This document shows positions 43,028-50,000 of a DNA stretch of 50,000 nt, one piece after another. Source of the DNA: Nitrospira lenta (GTDB lineage Bacteria; Nitrospirota; Nitrospiria; Nitrospirales; Nitrospiraceae); the NCBI RefSeq assembly GCF_900403705.1, contig NZ_OUNR01000021.1, positions 1 through 50,000 of the forward strand. Reading direction: 5' to 3'. The stretch's first letter is position 1. Each line of letters opens with the position of its first letter. Position numbers and translations under genes: made by a program. The notes beneath the pieces are model-generated. The model was not told where the DNA came from, searched no databases, and was given only the letters and a program-made list of their open reading frames with translations.

Positions 43028-44383
43028 TCAAGACGCTTGTGATTCCTTGGAAGAAATGGATTTGGATTGAGGCTGGACCATGACGGGCGTTGTCACTGGA
43101 GTCGCCTGGCCGGCGTCGAGCAGGATGGCGACGAGCATATCGCTCATGACATTCACGCCGGATCGGGCGCGGGCGATGATCCAATCCACCGTCATGATGA
43201 GCGGAATCGCGGCGATGATGACATGATCCGGCAGGCCGGCGGCGGCCAGCACGAGCGGCAACACAATCAGCCCTGCTTCCGGAATGCCGGCAACGCCCGC
43301 CCCCGCGATGATCGACGCGAGTACAATCAAGATCTGTTTGGCCATGGGCAGGTCATACCCCAGTGCCTGAGCGAGAAAGAGCGCAGCCATCGCTTCATAC
43401 AGCGTGATGCCGTCGTTATTAAGGTTCGTCCCGACGCAGGCCGCGAGGCGTGCGGATTGCGGCGAGACGTTCATGCGTTCCAGACATCGGAGCGTGACCG
43501 GTACGGTCGCCAGGCTGCTGTTGCAAGACACGGCCGTCATGATCGCATCAGCCCCCTGCCCGATGTAGATTCTCGGTGACTTTTTCCCCAGCAGCCAGGC
43601 GACGAGCGGATAGTAGATGAATGAGTGAATCGCCAGTCCCGCGAGCATGGCGACGAGGAAGATCCACAGCACGGAGAAGACGCCGACACCCGACTTGCCC
43701 ACCACCTGCGCTACGACGCCGAAGACGGCGAGCGGCACCACCAGGATGATCCAGCCGAGAATCTGCACCAGCCATCCATAGATGCGCTCGATGATTCCCA
43801 CGACCGCCTGAACCGCCCCACCCGCTTGACTTGAGCGGCCATGCAGGTAGCGGAGCGTCGCGCCAAGAATGAGAGCAAGAAGAACAACGCCGATGATATT
43901 GTTGCTGGAAAATGGATCTGCGATGGTGCGGGGAATGTAGGAGGCCAAATACTCGATCGGGCTCTGTGAGCCCGCCTGCACGTTGGCCAGCGCTGAGGAC
44001 GAAAGCGTGGTGCCGGGCACGAGGTGAAGCAACTCATCGACATGGCCCCGCCAGGCAAGGCCTGGCTGCCAGAGATTCATGATAGCCAGGCCGATGGTCA
44101 TGGCGACGGAGACGTTCACCACACAAATGACCAGCAACTTACCGCCCTGGCGCAACGGAATGCTGGTGCGGATCAGCGCATCGAGGATTGCAAAAAAGAT
44201 AAGCGGAATCGCAAGCGTCTTCAAAAGCGTGACGACGAAAAGACCGAGCTTGCCCAACTGCTCATTGCGCAGGCCGCCGAGGTAGGGCTCCTGACCAAAG
44301 GTCGCGCCGAGAAACGCGCCGGCGACGACGGCGATGAGGACTTGCGTATAGAGCGGCGGCATCCCGCGCGATGACGTATGCAT
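43028..44383 (-). CDS. Dicarboxylate/amino acid:cation symporter (DAACS family)
   Basis: A 451-residue secondary transporter of the glutamate/dicarboxylate symporter family, with eight or so membrane helices and two re-entrant loops. Family segments are LKTLAIPLIFFAILDAL, the serine-rich loop AVSCNSSLATVPVTLRC, GTNLNNDGITLYEAM (equivalent to the cation-binding NMDGT motif, here NNDGI), and AGIPEAGLIVLPLVL in the second re-entrant loop. The substrate-binding Asp/Arg region near TVDWIIARARSGVNV differs from glutamate transporters, so the substrate is uncertain. It is a single gene with a 490-base upstream gap. Confidence 0.9.
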   Translation of the reverse strand: MHTSSRGMPPLYTQVLIAVVAGAFLGATFGQEPYLGGLRNEQLGKLGLFVVTLLKTLAIPLIFFAILDALIRTSIPLRQGGKLLVICVVNVSVAMTIGLAIMNLWQPGLAWRGHVDELLHLVPGTTLSSSALANVQAGSQSPIEYLASYIPRTIADPFSSNNIIGVVLLALILGATLRYLHGRSSQAGGAVQAVVGIIERIYGWLVQILGWIILVVPLAVFGVVAQVVGKSGVGVFSVLWIFLVAMLAGLAIHSFIYYPLVAWLLGKKSPRIYIGQGADAIMTAVSCNSSLATVPVTLRCLERMNVSPQSARLAACVGTNLNNDGITLYEAMAALFLAQALGYDLPMAKQILIVLASIIAGAGVAGIPEAGLIVLPLVLAAAGLPDHVIIAAIPLIMTVDWIIARARSGVNVMSDMLVAILLDAGQATPVTTPVMVQPQSKSISSKESQAS

Positions 44384-44872
44384 AGTGGTCTCTCGTGGGT
44401 CGCGGCAGCATACCCGCTTCCCCCTGGGAAAGCATTACGGATAGGAGAACGCCGGGGCAAACATTGCATTACCTCTTAGAAATACGAGTCCTCCCCATCC
44501 CAGGCTTCGCCTCTCAGTCCTTCTATTACCGCACATCTTTCTGCTGTTGCGCCATAATTCGGTTCCCCTAACTGACAGTCGGCACACAACGTCCTCAATC
44601 AGCGCACCGCCTATCGCCAACGGCGTACCACACGACCTTGGTCTCATAGATCCATTCAGCCGTGCCGAATGGCGCGGGCTGGGGCCGCATGCGTCGTTGA
44701 CAGATAGCCCGCGGTTAGTTGACAAACAAAGAAACGCGGACGATAGTACAAGACACCTCTACTGTCTCTGTCCCGCCACTATGGCGGCTTTCCGTCCGCG
44801 GGCCCGGCGTCCCCCACGCTCGACGATCCCGCGAGGGTGACGGTGTTTTGGACTGAGAAGGAGAGAGATGAC
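44384..44872. other. Divergent regulatory region
   Basis: About 490 bases between two divergent units. No gene is supported. It holds two TTGACA hexamers (44697-44702 and 44719-44724), the second with a plausible -10. Confidence 0.5.
44719..44747 (+). promoter_or_regulatory. Candidate promoter of the fusion-kinase operon
   Basis: A perfect TTGACA (44719-44724), 17-base spacer and GATAGT (44742-44747). The leader to the first start codon would be about 120 bases. Confidence 0.4.
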
Positions 44873-46621
44873 ATGCTCCAAACGATCACAGACCGACTCG
44901 CCATTAGTCTCCCCGTCATCGCTGATTTCCACGGCACGTTGTCGAGGGGGGTCACCCAGGACCTTGGCCTCACTTGTTTCTCCTTCATAACTGACACCCC
45001 CGCTGAAGTCGGCACACCGCTGTCGGTGCTCTTCCACTTCGGGCGGAGTGTCGCCTATATGCCGCTGGCCGGACGGGTCACGGCCGTGACCGAAGAGGCT
45101 GACGCCTCACCCACCCAGTTTCGCATCGATATCGTTCTCCCGTCGCTCAGCGACACTGAGCGACGCGTCCTCGAATCCGCCTTTCAGGAGCTGGCCTCCT
45201 ACCTGGATAGTCTCGGTGCCCACGATGCCGCCGCACGTGCGGCGGCCCGCGCCGACCTGGTCACGGCCAATCCCCGGTCCATTCTCTCGTTGTTTATCAC
45301 CGATAATCCCTTTGCCCTCCCCTATCATCTACCGCTGGCCGCCGAGGGACTGCCGCAGACGTCCTTTGCTCACGTGGCCGGCTCAGCGCCACTTGCATCG
45401 ATCCCGAGGCCGTCTGTGCAGGTGCCGGTCGCTGCGTCGATCCGTGCGACAGGCGCGGAACGCTTTTCATGGAGTCTGGTGGGGGAAGGCCTCGGACTGG
45501 CTGCGCAACTGCTGCGCGATCTGGCAATTCGATTCCTGCCTGGCCCGGTGACGCGCCTCTTCGTCACGCCGATTACGTTTGCCTTCATCGGGCATCCCCG
45601 CACGCTGGACGATGTGCCGAGAAAGTTTCCCTTTGCCCGCCTCCTGCCCGCGCCTGTGGTGGACCGGTGGTTCCGGTCTCAGTGGCCCTTCGTCGCGTCC
45701 TATATTACGGGCCTGACGATGGCGGACGGCACGCCGACAACCGGCGCGATGCTGATTTCTCCGTTGACGACGGAACAGATGATCCGCAACCCGCGCCTGG
45801 CCCGGCAACGCGTGCTGGAAACAGTCCACCTCGCCGAAAAGATGGGCGCCATGATTGCGGGGCTCGGTGCGTTTACGTCGATCGTCACGCGCGATGGCCG
45901 GGACCTCGAAGGGAAGGTCCATCTCGGCTTGACGACGGGCAATCCCCACTCGGCGGCGATTGCCATGCAAAACATCCTGGAGGCCGCCGCGCTGACCAAT
46001 CTCAGCCTACCGCATGCGACGGCCGCGATCGTGGGTGGCGCCGGCTCGGTCGGCTCATCCTGTGCGAAAATGCTGGCCCGGCTGGTCGACCGGCTCATTC
46101 TCATCGACATCAAGAAGGATGCGGTTCAGACGCTGCTTACGGACCTCGCCGGCCAGCCGGCCGTCGTAGAGGGCACCTCGAATCTCGATCGCATTCGCGA
46201 AGCCGATATCGTGATCGCCGCCACGAACAACCCGTACATCCTGCTGACAGCGGCCCACTTGAAGCCGGGCGCGATCGTGATCGATGCGGCGCAGCCCAAG
46301 AATGTGTCCGAGGAGATTCCGCACCAGCGACCCGACGTGATCGTCATTGAATCCGCTGTGGTGCAAACCCCCGATGTGGATGTGCACTTCGACCTCGATC
46401 TCGCTCCGGGCGAGGCGCTCGGGTGTCTTTCCGAAACGATGATTCTCACGGCTATCGGCTGGCGCGGACATTACTCCCTCGGCAAAGCCGACCCGTCGCT
46501 TGCCGCGCACATGATCGCTTCGGGCCGGGCCCTGGGGTTCCGGCTGGCGAAATTTCGCAATTCCACCGGCTATATCACCGACCAGCACCTACAGACCATT
46601 GCACGGGCCCGGACGGCGTAA
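44873..46621 (+). CDS. PilZ-like domain fused to acyl-ACP-reductase-like enzyme
   Basis: A 582-residue fusion. The first 105 residues look like a PilZ-type beta barrel (ADFHGTLSRGVTQDLGLTCF, AGRVTAVTEEADA). Residues about 230-582 resemble long-chain acyl-ACP (aldehyde-forming) reductases: FAFIGHPRTLDDV, HLAEKMGAMIAGLGAFTSIV, LTTGNPHSAAIAM, and a Rossmann motif GGAGSVGS (388-395) ending strand one of the nucleotide-binding fold, then DIVIAATNNPYIL. From memory, cyanobacterial reductases have an acyl-accepting Cys shortly after TTGNxHTA; here that site is Met, so the reaction may differ. The start at 44873 is supported by GAAGGAGAG. The histidine kinase gene follows after six bases. Confidence 0.8.
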   Translation: MLQTITDRLAISLPVIADFHGTLSRGVTQDLGLTCFSFITDTPAEVGTPLSVLFHFGRSVAYMPLAGRVTAVTEEADASPTQFRIDIVLPSLSDTERRVLESAFQELASYLDSLGAHDAAARAAARADLVTANPRSILSLFITDNPFALPYHLPLAAEGLPQTSFAHVAGSAPLASIPRPSVQVPVAASIRATGAERFSWSLVGEGLGLAAQLLRDLAIRFLPGPVTRLFVTPITFAFIGHPRTLDDVPRKFPFARLLPAPVVDRWFRSQWPFVASYITGLTMADGTPTTGAMLISPLTTEQMIRNPRLARQRVLETVHLAEKMGAMIAGLGAFTSIVTRDGRDLEGKVHLGLTTGNPHSAAIAMQNILEAAALTNLSLPHATAAIVGGAGSVGSSCAKMLARLVDRLILIDIKKDAVQTLLTDLAGQPAVVEGTSNLDRIREADIVIAATNNPYILLTAAHLKPGAIVIDAAQPKNVSEEIPHQRPDVIVIESAVVQTPDVDVHFDLDLAPGEALGCLSETMILTAIGWRGHYSLGKADPSLAAHMIASGRALGFRLAKFRNSTGYITDQHLQTIARARTA

Positions 46622-46627
46622 CACACC

Positions 46628-48856
46628 ATGACCACTGCAGACTATGCGATCAACGTGCACGCCATTCCCATGCTGCTCATGGGACTGGTCACGCTGGTGC
46701 TGGGACTACTCGTCTACCGGTCGAACCGACGATCGGCCGCCCATCGCCATTTCCTCGTGCTCTGTGCCGGAATCGCACTGTGGCTCGGTGCGACTAGCAT
46801 CGGGCTCTGCGCAACCACGCCGGAGCGGGCCTTGGGTTGGTTCCGGCTCGACAATGTCGGCGTCATGTTCATTTCCGTTGCCTTTTACGCCTTCTCCGCA
46901 GAATTTCTCCGGCTGCCTCGCTCACGATTCATTTGGCTGGGTTATGGACTCGCCACGATGCTGGCCCTCGCGGTGCTCTTCCGCGATGATTTCGTCGCGG
47001 GTGTCCATCTCTACCGGTGGGGGTATTTCCCGCAGTGGGGCCCGGCAAGCGCGCCGTTCTTTCTCGTGTTCTTCGCCTACATGGCCGCCGCCTTTACCGA
47101 CTACGTCCGCACGTACCGCACCGTCACGACGCCGATCAGACGCCAGCAGATCAAGTTTGTCTTGCTCGCCTTCATGATCGCCTACCTGGGCTCCGTGGAC
47201 TTCTTTCCGGCGTTCGGCTACGACCTCTATCCCTTCGGCTACGTGCCGATTTTCCTGCTGACCGTGGTGGTGACGATCGCCATCCTCCGCTATCACCTGC
47301 TGGATGCGGCCCTCTTTGTGTCGATGAGCGCGACCTATCTCCCGCTGGTACCGTTCACGCTCGCGCTTGTGCTCCTCGCGCATGGACTGAGCGAGCTCTC
47401 TCCTATGACGCTGGCCAGCGTGCTCGTCGGCGCGACGGTAGCGTTCACCGCCCTCTACGTCTCTTTCCAGCCCTGGCTGCAATCGGCACTGAACAAGGCG
47501 CTATTCCCCAGCCGGTACGACGCGTACAACACATTGACGCGATTCAGCCACGCCATGGTTAGGAATCTCGACCTCATTAACCTACAAGAAGAGATTGTGC
47601 GCACCCTACAGACCGTGATGCGTATCGATAAGATCTCGCTCTATCTCTTCGACAAAGAGCTGGGGCGCTACGCGCTGAAGGCCTCGCACGGGGTAGATAC
47701 GGCCCTGGCCGACTCCGTCCGTCTCACAAGCCATGAATCGTTCGCACGGGTGCTGCTGGAACGAAACCAGCCAGTCATCAAGGAAGAGTTACAGCATCAG
47801 GAAGCGGAACCGGGCGACGAGGTGATGCTGGACGTACTCAACACGCTGACACACATGGAGTCGGAGGTCTGCCTGCCGCTGGTCAATAAGACCCGCCTGA
47901 TCGGGTTCGTGAATCTGGGACACAAACCGTCCCTGGATTTCTATTCCCAAGACGAACTCAATTTGCTCCGTTCGCTGGCCGATAGCGCGGCTATCGCGCT
48001 CGATAACGCCATGCTCTATGAGGACTGGAAACAATCCCAGCTCCTAATTCGACGTGCCGATCGCCTGCGCTCGCTCGAGACCATCGCGGGAGGATTCGCG
48101 CACGAGGTCCGGAACCCCCTGACCTCGATCAAAACGTTCATCCAGCTCGCGCCATCTCGGCGGGATGATCCGGAGTTCATGAACTCATTCAGCCTGGTGG
48201 TGGCGGACGATCTGGCGCGTATCGAGCGTCTCATCGAAGAAATTCTGGACTATGCCCGCTATATGAAACCCAAGTTCTCCTTGGAATCAATGAACGACAT
48301 CGTCGCCTCCTGTCTGCACTTTATCGAAGTACAAGCAGCGACATTAGGCGTCACGATCGAGAAACACCTGGCTGATCCAATGACTCCGGTCATGGTGGAT
48401 CGGCAGCAGATGAAACAGGTGCTGATGAATCTGCTCTTGAACGCGATGGATGCAATGAAAACGCAGGGAGGACGACTGACAGTCGTAACGCGTTACCTGA
48501 CCAGGCTCGACGGCACACAATGGATTCAGATCGAAATAGCAGATACCGGCTGTGGAATCGCCCCTGAGGATCTCCCCCACATCTTCGATCCATTTTTCAC
48601 CACGAAACACGAGAGCACGGAGCACGTCGGCACCGGACTCGGCCTCTCCATCGTCCATCAGATCATTCAGGAACATGACGGGACGGTCGAAGCCCGCAGT
48701 ACGGTCGGCCAAGGCACTATGTTTACCCTGGCACTCCCGGACAAGCCCCATCCGAAAACACAGCCAGAGACATCGACCCCTTCCCAAGGGAAATTGATGA
48801 TTTTTCCAAGAATCCCTCCAATCATCAAGGAGCACACTGGGACAGACGGGCCATAG
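46628..48856 (+). CDS. Membrane sensor histidine kinase (7TM-GAF-HisKA-HATPase)
   Basis: A 742-residue histidine kinase. Residues 10-290 hold about eight hydrophobic helices of the His-kinase N-terminal 7TM type; a GAF domain covers about 315-465 (INLQEEIVRTLQTVMRIDKI, SEVCLPLVNKTRLIGFVNLG). The phosphoacceptor is His492 in GGFAHEVRNPLTSIKTF. The ATPase domain has the N box QVLMNLLLNAMDAM, G1 DTGCGIAPEDL, F box FDPFFTTK and G2 GTGLGLSIVHQI. It is tightly linked to the fusion enzyme upstream; no response regulator gene lies beside it. A terminator follows 73 bases after the stop. Confidence 0.93.
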   Translation: MTTADYAINVHAIPMLLMGLVTLVLGLLVYRSNRRSAAHRHFLVLCAGIALWLGATSIGLCATTPERALGWFRLDNVGVMFISVAFYAFSAEFLRLPRSRFIWLGYGLATMLALAVLFRDDFVAGVHLYRWGYFPQWGPASAPFFLVFFAYMAAAFTDYVRTYRTVTTPIRRQQIKFVLLAFMIAYLGSVDFFPAFGYDLYPFGYVPIFLLTVVVTIAILRYHLLDAALFVSMSATYLPLVPFTLALVLLAHGLSELSPMTLASVLVGATVAFTALYVSFQPWLQSALNKALFPSRYDAYNTLTRFSHAMVRNLDLINLQEEIVRTLQTVMRIDKISLYLFDKELGRYALKASHGVDTALADSVRLTSHESFARVLLERNQPVIKEELQHQEAEPGDEVMLDVLNTLTHMESEVCLPLVNKTRLIGFVNLGHKPSLDFYSQDELNLLRSLADSAAIALDNAMLYEDWKQSQLLIRRADRLRSLETIAGGFAHEVRNPLTSIKTFIQLAPSRRDDPEFMNSFSLVVADDLARIERLIEEILDYARYMKPKFSLESMNDIVASCLHFIEVQAATLGVTIEKHLADPMTPVMVDRQQMKQVLMNLLLNAMDAMKTQGGRLTVVTRYLTRLDGTQWIQIEIADTGCGIAPEDLPHIFDPFFTTKHESTEHVGTGLGLSIVHQIIQEHDGTVEARSTVGQGTMFTLALPDKPHPKTQPETSTPSQGKLMIFPRIPPIIKEHTGTDGP

Positions 48857-48929
48857 TACCAGGCTCCATCCTCATTCAATATCGACAGCTTCAGACGATT
48901 CTCTTGTCAGAAGCTTCCTGAAAAAATAA

Positions 48930-48964
48930 AACGCCTGCTGATTTTCACCAGCAGGCGTTCTTTT
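48930..48964 (+). terminator. Terminator after the histidine kinase
   Basis: An 11-base-pair perfect stem (AACGCCTGCTG, 48930-48940, with its complement at 48949-48959), loop ATTTTCAC, then CTTTTC. The A-rich left flank would also give a T-run on the minus strand, so it may act in both directions. Confidence 0.85.
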
Positions 48965-49140
48965 CACACAACACCGGACATTCCCCACACATTCATCACT
49001 CCTAGGCCGCGGCTCCATACAAAGCCAAGACTCCTACGGATCATCGTCTATTGAGACTGGCCTCTACGACCTAATATTTCTTGATATATCGGTAATACTC
49101 TCTGGATACGCTATGAAAATTATTTCGAGACTAGATCAGA

Positions 49141-49180
49141 GCAGAAATAAGAAAGCCTGCTGGCTTTCACCAGCAGGCTT
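49141..49180 (-). terminator. Terminator of the rRNA operon
   Basis: An 11-base-pair perfect stem (AAGCCTGCTGG at 49153-49163, complement at 49170-49180), loop CTTTCA. It lies 11 bases beyond the 5S 3' end and is followed on the minus strand by a T-rich stretch (TTCTTATTTCT). It is nearly the same hairpin as the one at 48930. Confidence 0.85.
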
Positions 49181-49190
49181 CTTTTTGTAA

Positions 49191-49306
49191 CCCGGCATCG
49201 TCCTACTTTCCCACTGCCTCGCGGCAGCAGTATCATCGGCCTTGGAGGGCTTAACTTCCGTGTTCGGTATGGGAACGGGTGTGGCCCCTCCGGCAAGGAC
49301 ACCGGG
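49191..49306 (-). rRNA. rrf: 5S ribosomal RNA
   Basis: A complete 5S rRNA of about 116 bases on the minus strand. The ends pair (CCCGGTGTCC at the 5' end, GATGCCGGG at the 3' end). The conserved loop ACACCCGTTCCCATACCGAA and the following CACGGAAGTTAAGCCC are present, as is the GTGGGAAAGTAGG segment. The terminator lies just beyond its 3' end. Confidence 0.95.
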
Positions 49307-49451
49307 AACATTGAATACGTCTTGATTGGTACGTGCTGTTTTCAGATCGGTTCGAAGTCCGCGCATAGCGCATCACTCAGAACGTTTCATCAGCACTCCG
49401 TGCGCGTGTTCTTCGCGCATCGGTAAGACCATGTCTATCAGGAGCAAAGGA

Positions 49452-50000
<549 letters not shown>

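Noticed and set aside
45469-46350. A 293-codon frame inside the PilZ-like/reductase fusion gene
   Set aside because: Same-strand shadow in another frame; Arg/Gly/Pro-rich and without features.
46922-47482. A 186-codon His/Glu/Arg-rich frame opposite the histidine kinase
   Set aside because: Antisense of the membrane region; highly charged composition is the mirror of hydrophobic codons.
49120-49366. Short open frames over the 5S rRNA, and one over 23S at 49701
   Set aside because: They fall in clear rRNA genes.

Overview
The window is about 60% G+C bacterial chromosome, densely packed with genes and with strong AGGAG-type ribosome binding sites. Gene content and protein style (a chlorite-dismutase-family heme protein, a Tim44-like exported protein, several short lipoproteins and many small orphan genes in ordinary housekeeping surroundings) suggest Nitrospirota, probably a Nitrospira-like organism. 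That placement is inference from general resemblance; the partial 23S rRNA at the right edge could settle it.

Layout. (1) 1-9 kb: a minus-strand run with very short gaps or overlaps, recA-recX-alaS-ruvX-mltG-deoC-PilZ-deoB-like-ridA, joining DNA repair, translation, cell-wall and deoxynucleoside salvage functions. The DeoB-like protein seems to lack several metal ligands. (2) 9-17.6 kb: an orphan protein, a lipoprotein, cinA, a Cld/HemQ-family heme protein with a promoter and a perfect terminator, two unknown soluble proteins, an exported OB-fold protein, a second lipoprotein, an internally duplicated exported protein, and an SDR oxidoreductase. (3) 17.7-20.7 kb: membrane proteins and a gene-poor stretch with a 21-residue Lys/Ala protein, a truncated second copy, and two hairpins that differ by compensatory changes. 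(4) 20.7-28.5 kb: an MtfA-like zinc peptidase fused to a SEC-C motif, convergent with a glutathionylspermidine-synthase-like ATP-grasp gene; a Tim44-like protein; small membrane and lipoproteins; and an OPT-family transporter. (5) 28.7-42.1 kb: an accessory region with HicA/HicB, HflX, an HNH nuclease, a PBECR-like/DUF2283 cassette, a complete type III restriction-modification pair of lower G+C, DUF2442, MntA/HepT, and a frameshifted nucleotidyltransferase with its partner. (6) 42.2-48.9 kb: phosphatidylserine synthase, a dicarboxylate-type symporter, and a two-gene operon with a PilZ-like/acyl-ACP-reductase-like fusion and a 7TM-GAF histidine kinase. (7) 48.9-50 kb: two facing, near-identical terminators, 5S rRNA and the 3' end of 23S rRNA, transcribed leftward.

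The most unusual items are the PilZ-like/reductase fusion coupled to a sensor kinase, the duplicated micro-gene with covarying hairpins, the PBECR-like/DUF2283 cassette, the HepT with an altered RNase motif, the metal-ligand-poor DeoB homologue, and two single-base frameshifts in toxin-antitoxin-like genes. No CRISPR array, insertion sequence or tRNA gene was seen.
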